DNA of 64,000 nucleotides. Origin: Paludibacterium yongneupense DSM 18731. Its GTDB lineage: Bacteria; Pseudomonadota; Gammaproteobacteria; Burkholderiales; Chromobacteriaceae. The notes under the pieces are model-generated. The model made no database searches, was not told where the DNA came from, and was given only the letters and a program-made list of their open reading frames with translations. The stretch covers positions 53,344 through 117,343 of the forward strand of contig NZ_AUGZ01000018.1 of NCBI RefSeq assembly GCF_000422925.1. The letters are read 5' to 3'. Each line of letters starts with the position of its first letter. Positions within the stretch are counted from its first letter, which is position 1. The position numbers and the translations under genes were made by a program. Positions 1 to 8,364 of the stretch are shown piece by piece.

Positions 1-255
1 ATCCGGCATGGTCTTGCCATTCCAGTGCTTGAGCGCCTGCAAGGTGGCGGGCATCACGCGCACCACTTCCGGGTTGCTCACGCTTTGCCGCAACATGGCG
101 GCGATAGGCAGCATGAAGGTCACGATCAAAAACAGCAGCAGGGGCAGGATCAGCGCCAGCGACTTCAGCTGGCTGACGCGTTCGATGCGGCGCAGCTGCG
201 CCTTCATCGGCACCCCGGTATTCGTCAGCAGCACGGCAGGACTCATATCGCTCAT
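1..255 (-). CDS. ABC transporter permease, polyamine type (N-terminal part, cut by window edge)
   Basis: Only the first 85 codons are present; the rest lies beyond base 1. The start is the ATG at 255; a second in-frame ATG follows at 246. The protein opens with a short basic cytoplasmic stretch, then one hydrophobic segment (about residues 32-53, LALILPLLLFLIVTFMLP), then a periplasmic-looking stretch. This matches the N-terminus of PotB/YdcU-like permeases of spermidine/putrescine importers. It lies 63 bases downstream of the binding-protein gene, on the same strand, so it is probably the inner-membrane channel of the same importer. Family assignment rests mainly on context. Confidence 0.75.
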   Translation of the reverse strand, partial: MSDMSPAVLLTNTGVPMKAQLRRIERVSQLKSLALILPLLLFLIVTFMLPIAAMLRQSVSNPEVVRVMPATLQALKHWNGKTMPD

Positions 256-318
256 CGTCGTCTCGCTCGCATGAAGGGCCCGGTCGGCACCCCGGCCGGG
301 CCACGGTAAAACAGCCGC

Positions 319-1356
319 TTACTTGGCTGCCCAGGCGTTGAAGCGTTGCTCGAGTTCTTCGCCGTTATCCACCCAGAATTGCACGTTAAGTGCCATGGCA
401 TTCTTGATGTTGGCGGCCGCGGTCGGCAAGTCGGCCTGCACGGCCTTGCTCAGCAGGGGCAATGCCTTGACGTTGGTCGGACCATAGGCGATGTTCTCGG
501 AATAGATCTTCTGGTATTGCGGCTTGCTGGCAAAAGCGATGTACTTCAATGCTTCAGCCTTCTTGGGCGAGCCCTTGACGATGGCCCAGGAGTCGACATC
601 GTAGATGCTGCCGCCCCAGACAATCTTCAGGTTTTTGTTGCCATCCTTCTGCGCCAGCGCGATGCGGCCGTTGTATGCCGAGCTCATGACCACGTCGCCG
701 GATGCCAGGAACTGGGCCGGTTGAGCACCGGCATCCCACCACTGGATCGCCGGCTTGATCTGATCGAGCTTCTTGAACGCGCGATCGACACCGGCCTTGG
801 TCGCCAGCACCTTGTACACATCGGCCGGCTTCACCCCGTCGGCGAGCAGGGCGAATTCCAGCGTGTACTTGGCCCCCTTGCGCAGGCCGCGCTTGCCCGG
901 AAATTTCTTCAGATCCCAGAAATCCTTCCAGCCGGTCGGCGTTCCCTTCAGCTTGGCGGCGTTATACGTCAGCGCCGTCGACCACACAAAAATACCGGCG
1001 CCGCACTGGCTGACCGCGGCCGGAACGAAATCTTTCTTGTTGCCGATCTGGCTCCAGTCCAGCTTCTCGAACAGTCCTTCGTCGCAGCCGCGGATCAGTT
1101 CCGGCGTTTCCACCTCGACCACGTCCCAGCCGATATTGCCGGCTTCGACCATGGCCTTGATCTTGGCCATCTCGCCGTTGTACTCGCCGGTCACCAGATG
1201 GACGCCGCTCGTCTTCTGGAACGGGCCGTAATAGGCCTTGACCTGGGCATCCTTGTTCGATCCGCCAAAGGAGATCAGAGTGAGATCGGTGGCGGCATGC
1301 GCGGCCAGCGGGATCAGACAGCTCAGGGCGAGCCACTTGGGAGCGTTAAACGTCAT
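319..1356 (-). CDS. Periplasmic polyamine-type substrate-binding protein (PotD/YdcS family)
   Basis: A 345-residue extracellular solute-binding protein. An upstream in-frame extension exists, but the ATG at 1356 is chosen because GAGGAAA lies 5-6 bases before it and a signal peptide follows directly (MTFNAPKWLALSCLIPLAAHA, cleavage near AHA). The mature part has the PotD-like opening (LTLISFGGSNKDAQ), and segments such as GNIGWDVVEVETPE and WSTALTYNAAKL fit spermidine/putrescine-binding relatives. It would capture the substrate for the adjacent ATPase and permease. The exact ligand (putrescine, spermidine, GABA or another amine) cannot be read from sequence alone. Confidence 0.85.
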   Translation of the reverse strand: MTFNAPKWLALSCLIPLAAHAATDLTLISFGGSNKDAQVKAYYGPFQKTSGVHLVTGEYNGEMAKIKAMVEAGNIGWDVVEVETPELIRGCDEGLFEKLDWSQIGNKKDFVPAAVSQCGAGIFVWSTALTYNAAKLKGTPTGWKDFWDLKKFPGKRGLRKGAKYTLEFALLADGVKPADVYKVLATKAGVDRAFKKLDQIKPAIQWWDAGAQPAQFLASGDVVMSSAYNGRIALAQKDGNKNLKIVWGGSIYDVDSWAIVKGSPKKAEALKYIAFASKPQYQKIYSENIAYGPTNVKALPLLSKAVQADLPTAAANIKNAMALNVQFWVDNGEELEQRFNAWAAK

Positions 1357-1458
1357 GTCGGGTTTCCTCACAGCAATAAATGAACACAAAGTCCTGATTT
1401 CTGCACAAACCGCCCCGCGCCGGGGATACGACCGGCGAGGGCGGACATCCTGCACGTC

Positions 1459-2559
1459 TCAGATCGGGTCGAGCGCGCGCGCATGTTCCACCGACCATCC
1501 CAGCGGGACCACATCGTCTTCGCGCAGATGCGTATCGAGCTGGTTGATCGGCATCTTCACGATGAAATCGGGGTTGCCGCAGACCTCCATGCGGATGCGG
1601 ACGTGGTCGCCAAGATAGATGAACTCCTGAATGCGACCGTTGAAACGATTACTGGAATCGTGCGAGGCCCCGTTGATCAGGACCCGTTCCGGACGGATGG
1701 AAACCGACACGGCCCCGCCGACCTCGCCGATATTGGTCGCGCGCGCGGTCACCCGTTCGCCGTAAGGCAGCTGAATCTCGCAGGTTTCGCCGTGGCGCTG
1801 CAACAGGGTGCCGTTCAGCTGGTTGTTTTCGCCGATAAAGTTGGCAACGAAGGAGCTTCTCGGATGCTCGTACAGGCCGAGCGGGGTATCGATCTGCCGG
1901 ATTTCGCCGTCGTGGAAAACGGCGACCCGGTCGGACATGGTGAGCGCTTCGCTCTGATCATGTGTCACATAGACCACGGTGACACCCAGCTGCTTGTGGA
2001 TATGCTTGATCTCGATCTGCATGTGCTCGCGCAACTGCTTGTCGAGCGCACCGAGCGGCTCATCCATCAACACCAGCTTGGGCTCGAACACCAGCGCGCG
2101 CGCCAGCGCCACCCGCTGCTGCTGCCCCCCCGACAGTTGCGCCGGGTAGCGGTGCGCATACTTGTCCAGTTCGATCATGGACAGCGCACGCGCAACCTTG
2201 CTGCGTATGGTCAGGCTGTCGAGTTTGCGCACCTTGAGCGGAAAGGCCAGATTCTCTTCTACGGTCAGATGCGGGAACAGCGCGTAGTTCTGAAACACCA
2301 TGCCGATGTCGCGCTTGTGCGGCGGCACGCGATTGAGCGAACGCCCTTCAAGCACGATATCGCCGGAAGACGGTTCTTCGAAGCCGGCCAGTATCATCAG
2401 GCTGGTCGTCTTGCCCGAGCCGGACGGACCGAGCAGGGTCAGAAATTCGCCGCGGCGAATATCCAGATTGAGGTTTTTGACGATCAACGCATCGCCATCG
2501 TAACTTTTTTGTACATTGCGGAAGCTGACGATGGGAGCGTCGGTTTCGATCTGACTCAT
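1459..2559 (-). CDS. ABC transporter ATP-binding protein, polyamine type (PotA-like)
   Basis: A 366-residue ATPase that powers the importer. It has Walker A (GPSGSGKTT, about residue 43), the Q-loop (VFQNYALFPHLTV), the ABC signature (LSGGQQQRVALARAL), Walker B (LVLMDEPLGALD), the switch His (VYVTHDQSEALTMSD) and a C-terminal TOBE-like regulatory region. The ATG at 2559 is preferred over the longer open frame because AGAGGA precedes it. It is the first gene of the importer unit. A 295-base upstream region with two palindromes separates it from the two-component genes. Confidence 0.93.
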   Translation of the reverse strand: MSQIETDAPIVSFRNVQKSYDGDALIVKNLNLDIRRGEFLTLLGPSGSGKTTSLMILAGFEEPSSGDIVLEGRSLNRVPPHKRDIGMVFQNYALFPHLTVEENLAFPLKVRKLDSLTIRSKVARALSMIELDKYAHRYPAQLSGGQQQRVALARALVFEPKLVLMDEPLGALDKQLREHMQIEIKHIHKQLGVTVVYVTHDQSEALTMSDRVAVFHDGEIRQIDTPLGLYEHPRSSFVANFIGENNQLNGTLLQRHGETCEIQLPYGERVTARATNIGEVGGAVSVSIRPERVLINGASHDSSNRFNGRIQEFIYLGDHVRIRMEVCGNPDFIVKMPINQLDTHLREDDVVPLGWSVEHARALDPI

Positions 2560-2660
2560 TTCGCAATCCTCTCGGGCCGGTTCGGACAGGATTGATTCCC
2601 TGCCACGACATGCATCCATCATCGGCGCACGCCGGCATGCGTCACATCAGTCTGAGCGGA

Positions 2661-2677
2661 TTTTTCTGTCAGAAAAA
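2661..2677. repeat. 17-bp perfect inverted repeat upstream of the importer operon
   Basis: TTTTTCTG and CAGAAAAA face each other around a single T. It lies about 100 bases before the ATPase start, between that gene and the larger palindrome at 2687-2710. Either an operator half of a compound site or an AT-rich promoter element is possible; no clear -35/-10 pair was assigned. Confidence 0.5.
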
Positions 2678-2686
2678 AAGGCAGTC

Positions 2687-2710
2687 TCGTGTAGGAATCG
2701 CCCTACACGA
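2687..2710. promoter_or_regulatory. 24-bp perfect palindrome, candidate NarL/LuxR-family operator
   Basis: Two perfect 9-base arms (TCGTGTAGG and CCTACACGA) are separated by 6 bases. The core TGTAGG-N6-CCTACA has the same geometry as the TGTAAG-N6-CTTACA box known for the NarL-family regulator GacA. It sits 128 bases upstream of the importer ATPase and about 145 bases beyond the stop of the NarL-family regulator gene at 2855. Inference: this regulator binds here and switches on the importer. The rest of 2560-2854 shows no convincing gene. Confidence 0.55.
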
Positions 2711-2854
2711 AGCCGTGCCTGGACGGCGGGAAGAAAAGGCCGCGACCGCCGGTGTGCGGACGCGAGGCAGCAGAAACAGGCCGGCGCAGCGCCACGCTAT
2801 CGATGCCTACTGGCGCAGCGGGCGATTGGAGAACGCTCCCCGCCTGGTGCAACG

Positions 2855-3496
2855 CTAGACTCCCGGGGTGAACAACTGCGCTTCGAAGGCATAGCGCACC
2901 AGGTCGGCCGTCGTCGTCAGATTGAGTTTCTGCAGCAACCGGATTTTATGGGTGCTGACGGTTTTGGAGCTGATAGACAGCCGTTCGCCGATTTCAGTCA
3001 CGCTGACACCGCTCACCAGCAGTTCGAAAATCTGGTATTCGCGCTCAGACAGGGTTTCGTGCGGAGGACGCGCATCGCCCATCCCCATCTCGAAGACCAT
3101 GCGGTCGGCCAGCGCCGGATCGATATAGCGGCGTCCGGCCGCCACTTTGCGGATGGCCGCGAGCAGCATGGTCGGCTCGCTGTCCTTGGTCGCGAAGCCG
3201 CTGGCGCCGGCCTTCAGCGCGCGGCTGGCGATCTGGGTTTCGTTATGCATGGTCAGCACCAGGATGCGCGGCGCCTGCGGCAACGCAGCGATGCGCTTGA
3301 TCGCCTCGATGCCATGCGGCCCGGGCATGGTCATGTCCAGCAGCAGCACCTCGCAGGCGGTTTCACGCAAGGCGGCGAACAGCACGTCGCCGTCGCTGGC
3401 TTCGCCGACCACTTCAATATCGTCGGCCATGGACAACAACTGCTTGATACCTTCGCGCACCAGGGTATGGTCTTCGGCAATCAGAACGCGGATCAT
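2855..3496 (-). CDS. NarL/FixJ-family response regulator
   Basis: 213 residues. The receiver domain (about 1-120) has acidic pocket E8/D9, phospho-acceptor D54 (LLLDMTMPG) and K near 104. A LuxR-type helix-turn-helix follows (about 145-205: LSEREYQIFELLVSGVSVTEIGERLSISSKTVSTHK). It overlaps the stop of the sensor kinase gene by 4 bases (ATGA), so the two are co-translated partners. The neighbouring importer and the 24-bp palindrome before it make that operon the likely target. Confidence 0.93.
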   Translation of the reverse strand: MIRVLIAEDHTLVREGIKQLLSMADDIEVVGEASDGDVLFAALRETACEVLLLDMTMPGPHGIEAIKRIAALPQAPRILVLTMHNETQIASRALKAGASGFATKDSEPTMLLAAIRKVAAGRRYIDPALADRMVFEMGMGDARPPHETLSEREYQIFELLVSGVSVTEIGERLSISSKTVSTHKIRLLQKLNLTTTADLVRYAFEAQLFTPGV

Positions 3497-5856
3497 GTGA
3501 CGGCCTTGTCGGTAAAGGGAATGCGAACGATGATGCGCGCGCCGGCTCCCGGCGCGCTATCGACTTCGACGCTGCCTCGCAACATCCATACCCGCTCGCG
3601 GATGCCGACCAGGCCGAAGGAACGCGACATCGCCGCCGGATCGAAACCGCGGCCATCGTCTTCGACTTTCAGCACCAGCTCGGCATCGGTGTAGGCGAGG
3701 CGGATGACGACGTGACTCGCAGCGGCGTGGCGCGCCACATTGGTCAGCGCCTCCTGCACGATGCGAAACAGGATCACGGCGCGGGCATCGTCGAGTTCGG
3801 GCAGGCCCTCGGCAATATCGACGTCGCAGTGCAGCGACAAGCGGTCGACGATACGCTGCGCCAGCCATTCCAGCGCCGCCGCCAGCCCGAGATCCAGCGC
3901 TGGCGGACGCAGCGCCGTCACCACATTGCGGGCGATCTGCAGCGTCTGGTCTATCGATTTTTTCATTCCGGACAGGCGCTGCATCACATCGGGACGCGAC
4001 GCGCCGACCGCCATTTCGCACATCGAGGTTTCGATCTTGAGCGCGGTCAGCATCTGCCCAAGCTCGTCGTGCACTTCGCGCGCGATGCTGGCCTTTTCCT
4101 TCTCGCGCAACGCTTCATGGTGTGCGGCGAGTTCGCGCAGCAGCCAGCGCGATTCGGCCAGCGACTGCTCGCTGCGCTTGTTGGCGGTGATATCCCACGC
4201 CATGCCATCCCAAGTCGACACCCCCTGCGCGTCGCGGCGACGACTGGCCTTGAGGTCGACCCAGCGCTCCTGGCTCAATACCGTCACCACACGCCCCTGC
4301 CAGTTCCACGCTTCTCCCCCCTGCATCGCCAGCGTCAAACTCGCGCGAAAGCCGGCGAGGTCCTGCGGATGCACGATACCGAACAACTGATCCGGGTCAG
4401 CCAGCACGACCGACGCGGGAAAGCCGCAGATATCGGCACAGGCGTCGCTCAGATAGACCAGGTCGGGCGGACTGTCGTCGGACTCCTGCCGCAATTGGAA
4501 CACCATGCCCGGCACATGGTTGGCCAATTCACGGAAGCGTGCCTCGCTCGCCTCCAGCGCGCCACGGATGCGCTGCCGCTCGCTGATATCGGACACGAAC
4601 AGCACCAGGTACTCGCGATTGTCGTAGGACAACAGACAGGCATGGACTTCCACCGGAATAAAGCGACCGTCGCGGCAACGGTGCCGGCTCTCGTAAGCGA
4701 GAAAACGGCGCTGACGCAATGACTTCCAGAACGTCAACCAGTCGCGCTGGTCGAGCGAGGGGTCGATATCCTGCAGCCGCATGCCCTGCACCTGCAATTG
4801 CGGCTGCCCCAGGCTGTCGCACAAGGCCTGGTTCGCATACTGGATGCGCCCGTCCCAGTACAGGCGCAGGATGCCTATCGGGCTATGATCCATGGTGAAC
4901 TGAGAGTGCAGCAGTTGCAGTGCCTGCGCATGACGCAACTGCAATTCTTCCTCGCGTTGCCGCAATTGCAGCTCGATCGCCCGGTTCAGGCGCCGGTTAT
5001 TCATCGTCAGCAGGGCGAAGGTCAGCGCCGCCAACAGCGCGAGCAAGGCGATTGCGCCCCAGAATGCGCCCCCTTCCCACCAGGGATGGCGACCGGGATC
5101 GATCCAGCTCTGCTCGATCTGCTGCAAATCGCTACGCGGAATCGACGCCAGTGCGCGGTCGAGGATATCGCTCAGCAACGGCCAGTCATCGCGTACCGCA
5201 ACACGCGGCGCGGTGTAGAAGCCGACTTCGCCGCCGATCCGCAAATCGCGGAATACCGGTCCGCCCAGCCAGTAACGCACCTCGGCGCCGTCGATCAGCG
5301 CCGCGTGCGCCGTGCCGGCATGCGTGCGGTGCAAGGCTTCCTGGGTCGAGACCACCGTTTCGCGCAACAGCAGCGGATAGTTGCGCAGCAAAAACCGGTC
5401 GAGTGTCACATCGGTCAACACCACCGACGCTTCGCCCAAGTCGCCCGGCGATGCCGGAACCGGCGCTTGCGCCCGCGCCACCATCAGAAACGGCACCTTC
5501 AAATAGGGCTGGCTGAACAGCCAGAAGCGCAGACGATGCGGCGTTTCTTCGACACCGAACGCCAGATCGATATCATGACGCACGCCAAGCCGCTCGAGCT
5601 CGGCCTCGTCACCGGCCGGCACCACCTTGAACGCGACGCCGAGCCGGCGCTGCAGCAAACGCATCAGGTCGATATCGGCGCCGCGATATTCACGGCTTTC
5701 CGCATCGTAAATGACGTAGGGGGGACGCAGGACCAGTCCAACGCGCAAGACAGGATGCGCGGCCAGCCATTGCTGCTGCGGACGCGGCCACACGGTGGGG
5801 CTCGCGGCCGCCGCGGCCGGAAGCAGACAGGCGAACAACAGCAGCAACAGAGGCAT
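3493..5856 (-). CDS. Histidine kinase with periplasmic binding-protein domain and PAS domains
   Basis: 787 residues. A signal peptide (first 18 residues) precedes a bacterial solute-binding (SBP_bac_3-like) domain at about 30-255, as in BvgS/EvgS sensors. A membrane span follows near 262-285 (WGAIALLALLAALTFALL), then two PAS/PAC units (about 310-430 and 440-555) and a HisKA_3 dimerisation region with the phospho-acceptor His in REVHDELGQML. The HATPase has DDGRGFD and an SFGLVGIRERV G-box. HisKA_3 kinases pair with NarL-type regulators, exactly the gene that overlaps its 3' end. The ligand is unknown; the nearby polyamine-type importer suggests amines or amino acids. Confidence 0.92.
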   Translation of the reverse strand: MPLLLLLFACLLPAAAAASPTVWPRPQQQWLAAHPVLRVGLVLRPPYVIYDAESREYRGADIDLMRLLQRRLGVAFKVVPAGDEAELERLGVRHDIDLAFGVEETPHRLRFWLFSQPYLKVPFLMVARAQAPVPASPGDLGEASVVLTDVTLDRFLLRNYPLLLRETVVSTQEALHRTHAGTAHAALIDGAEVRYWLGGPVFRDLRIGGEVGFYTAPRVAVRDDWPLLSDILDRALASIPRSDLQQIEQSWIDPGRHPWWEGGAFWGAIALLALLAALTFALLTMNNRRLNRAIELQLRQREEELQLRHAQALQLLHSQFTMDHSPIGILRLYWDGRIQYANQALCDSLGQPQLQVQGMRLQDIDPSLDQRDWLTFWKSLRQRRFLAYESRHRCRDGRFIPVEVHACLLSYDNREYLVLFVSDISERQRIRGALEASEARFRELANHVPGMVFQLRQESDDSPPDLVYLSDACADICGFPASVVLADPDQLFGIVHPQDLAGFRASLTLAMQGGEAWNWQGRVVTVLSQERWVDLKASRRRDAQGVSTWDGMAWDITANKRSEQSLAESRWLLRELAAHHEALREKEKASIAREVHDELGQMLTALKIETSMCEMAVGASRPDVMQRLSGMKKSIDQTLQIARNVVTALRPPALDLGLAAALEWLAQRIVDRLSLHCDVDIAEGLPELDDARAVILFRIVQEALTNVARHAAASHVVIRLAYTDAELVLKVEDDGRGFDPAAMSRSFGLVGIRERVWMLRGSVEVDSAPGAGARIIVRIPFTDKAVT

Positions 5857-5924
5857 GGACTCGACCGGCGAGAGAAATAAACCTGTTCATCATAATGAAA
5901 AACGATGGCCGCAGGGCCGCAAGC

Positions 5925-6842
5925 TCATGGCGCGACATGAAACCCCGAGTGCCGCATCTGTTGCAGCAGCCAGTCGCGCAGCAAGCGAACCGCGGGCGAG
6001 GCGTCGCCGGCCGGATAGACCAGATAGTTGCCCCACTCGGTCGCCAGCGCCGCCGGATGGGCGCACGCGAGGGTACCGGCTGCCAGCGCATCGGCCAGCA
6101 GGGTGCGGCGCGTCAGACAGATGCCCTGCCCCGCCTTGCAGGCCTCGACCATCACGCCCGCATCGCGAAACAGGGGGCCGGTGCGGGTGCTCTGCGGCGA
6201 GACCCCCACTTGAGCGAACCATGCCGGCCATGACACACCGGCATGGCGCAGAAGAGGCGCGCTCTCGAACAGGCGCTCGGGGGCGAGCCCGCGCCCGCCC
6301 AGGCGGGCCAGCAGCGCCGGGCTGATCGCGGCCAGCAGCCAGTCTCCGCACAGCCGCTCCGCGGTCAAGCCCGGCCAATCGCCCGCACCGTGCCGTATGG
6401 CGGCGTCGGGGCCGCTCGCCGCCGCACCGAATGCAACGATGCGAGTGCTGGTTTCCAGCTCGAGTTCGATTCCACTCTCCTCCGCCGGCCAGCCGGGCAC
6501 GCGCGGATACAGCCAGCACGTCGCCAGCGAGGGCAGCAGGCTGACGCGCAAGGCGGATGGCGCCGCCCCCGACCGGCCGCGGTGCACGGCGGCGACGGTG
6601 TTGCGCAACAGATCGAAAGCCGGCACGGCGCCGCCGGCCAAGGTGCGCCCTTCGGCCGTCATCTCGACGCCGGCACGGCTGCGTTGAAACAACAGCACGC
6701 CCAGGTCCTGCTCCAGTTGGCGAATATGCTGGCTGACCGCCGCGTGGCTGACGGCGAGTTCTTCCGCCGCACGGCGAAAGTGCAGATGGCGCGCGACGGC
6801 ATCGAACGTACGTAGTGCGGCAAGCGAAGGAAGGCGGGGCAT
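5925..6842 (-). CDS. LysR-family transcriptional regulator (GcvA-like)
   Basis: 305 residues, normal for the family. An N-terminal winged helix-turn-helix (about 6-65: FDAVARHLHFRRAAEELAVSHAAVSQHIRQLEQ) is followed by a LysR effector-binding domain. The shape (PRLPSLAALRTFDAVARH) resembles GcvA-type regulators. It is transcribed away from the decarboxylase gene at 6948, and the 105-base gap is the classical place for its operator. It probably controls that gene and itself; the effector is unknown. Confidence 0.9.
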   Translation of the reverse strand: MPRLPSLAALRTFDAVARHLHFRRAAEELAVSHAAVSQHIRQLEQDLGVLLFQRSRAGVEMTAEGRTLAGGAVPAFDLLRNTVAAVHRGRSGAAPSALRVSLLPSLATCWLYPRVPGWPAEESGIELELETSTRIVAFGAAASGPDAAIRHGAGDWPGLTAERLCGDWLLAAISPALLARLGGRGLAPERLFESAPLLRHAGVSWPAWFAQVGVSPQSTRTGPLFRDAGVMVEACKAGQGICLTRRTLLADALAAGTLACAHPAALATEWGNYLVYPAGDASPAVRLLRDWLLQQMRHSGFHVAP

Positions 6843-6947
6843 TGTCGTTATTTAAGCAAAACTTACCAGGTAGACAGGATGATTTAACCATAAGTCATAC
6901 GATGTCGGCTACGCTCGTTGCATTGCCCATCCCCACAGGAGCGCTCC
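6843..6947. promoter_or_regulatory. Divergent LysR/decarboxylase control region
   Basis: An AT-rich gap in GC-rich surroundings. ACTTA at 6861-6865 and TAAGT at 6891-6895 form an inverted pair 25 bases apart, within a stretch rich in T-N11-A spacings typical of LysR sites. CAGGAG at 6936-6941 is the ribosome site for the decarboxylase. Promoter positions were not resolved. Confidence 0.45.
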
Positions 6948-8348
6948 ATGACCCCCGCCCTCGCCCAAGACCAGGCCGGCATTGCCGGCGTGCTCGAACA
7001 CACCCTGCAGGATGCCCTACGCGTCATCGCATCGCTCGACACGCGGGCCGTCGCCTGCGCGACGGCGCCGCAAGCACCGCAGGCGCTGAGCCGGACCGGA
7101 ACCGGGTTTGCCTCGGCGCTGGCCGACTTCAATGCGCGCTACGCCGCCGGTTTCGCCGCCAGCGCCGGGCCACGCTATCTCGGCTTTGTCACGGGGGGAG
7201 CCACGCCGGCGGCGCTGGCCGCCGACTGGCTGGTTTCGTGCTACGACCAGAACCCGACATCGGGCATCGACGGCAGCGCCCCGGATCTCGAACGCGAGAC
7301 GCTTGCGCAGCTGCGCGAGCTGTTCGGTCTCGACAACGGCTTCAGCGGCGCCTTTGTCACCGGCGCGACCCTGTCCAACTTCGTCGGTCTGGCTCTCGGA
7401 CGGGAATGGGTAGGCGAACACCGCGGCCTGCAGGTATCGGAATCGGGCATCGCCGCGCTCGGTGCGGTGCACATCCTGTCGGGTGCGCCGCACTCCAGCA
7501 TTTTCAAGGCGGCATCCATGCTCGGCCTCGGACGCCAGGCCGTCGAAACGCTACCGCTGCTGGCGGGGCGCGAAGCGGTGGACATCGCGGCGCTGGAGGC
7601 GCGCCTGGCCGGACTGCAAGGCGAGGCCTGCATCGTGGTCGCCAATGCAGGCACCGTCAACAGCGTCGATTTCGACGATCTTGCCGCCATCGGCGCGCTG
7701 CGCGAACGCTATCCGTTCTGGCTGCACATCGACGCCGCCTTCGGCGCCTTCGCCGCGCTGGCTCCAGCCGCCGCCGACCGTGTGAACGGACTCTCGGAGG
7801 CCGATTCGATCTGCATCGACTTGCACAAATGGCTGAACGTCCCCTACGACGCCGCCGTTCAGTTCACCCGCCGCCAGGATCTGCAGCTGCGCGTGTTCCG
7901 CAACAGCGCCGCGTACCTGGGAGCGCCGGGCGCGACACCCGATTTCGTGCATCTGACCCCCGAGAACTCGCGCCGGCTGCGCGCACTGCCGACCTGGTTT
8001 GCCTTGCGCGCCTATGGCCGCGATGGCGTGCGCGACATCGTCGAGCGTTGCATACGCCATGCGCAACGGCTTGCGGCGCACATCGACGCCTCGCCCGACT
8101 TCGTCGCTCTCGCGCCGACGCGGCTCAATGTCGTCTGCTTTACCCTGCGCGACAATGCGGAGGGCGCGGCTGGCGAAGCGAAGGTCCAGTCCTTCGTGAT
8201 GCGCGTGCGGGACGCCGGCGAAGCCTTCGTCACGCCAACCTTTCACCACGGCCGCTGGGGCGTGCGCGCGGCCTTCAGCAACTGGCGCACCCGCGACGAA
8301 GATGTCGAGCGCGTCTGGCTGGCGCTGAAGGCCGCGCTGCCGGACTGA
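6948..8348 (+). CDS. PLP-dependent amino-acid decarboxylase (group II family)
   Basis: 466 residues from the ATG at 6948, which has CAGGAG 7 bases upstream; an ATG at 6918 is in frame but lacks a ribosome site. The pyridoxal-phosphate lysine is K294 in DLHKWL, with H260/D262 (HIDAAFG) and H182 (PHSS) in the expected cofactor positions of aromatic-amino-acid/glutamate-type decarboxylases. It should remove CO2 from an amino acid to make an amine in the cytoplasm. The substrate cannot be told; a tie to the amine-type importer 5 kb away is only a suggestion. Controlled probably by the divergent LysR regulator. Confidence 0.85.
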   Translation: MTPALAQDQAGIAGVLEHTLQDALRVIASLDTRAVACATAPQAPQALSRTGTGFASALADFNARYAAGFAASAGPRYLGFVTGGATPAALAADWLVSCYDQNPTSGIDGSAPDLERETLAQLRELFGLDNGFSGAFVTGATLSNFVGLALGREWVGEHRGLQVSESGIAALGAVHILSGAPHSSIFKAASMLGLGRQAVETLPLLAGREAVDIAALEARLAGLQGEACIVVANAGTVNSVDFDDLAAIGALRERYPFWLHIDAAFGAFAALAPAAADRVNGLSEADSICIDLHKWLNVPYDAAVQFTRRQDLQLRVFRNSAAYLGAPGATPDFVHLTPENSRRLRALPTWFALRAYGRDGVRDIVERCIRHAQRLAAHIDASPDFVALAPTRLNVVCFTLRDNAEGAAGEAKVQSFVMRVRDAGEAFVTPTFHHGRWGVRAAFSNWRTRDEDVERVWLALKAALPD

Positions 8349-8364
8349 GCGCCGCGCCACAGAC

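Noticed and set aside
346..1383. Long + strand open frame of 345 codons opposite the binding-protein gene
   Set aside because: It is antisense to a gene with clear signal peptide and ribosome site, and its own translation has no family features; high G+C makes such shadow frames common.
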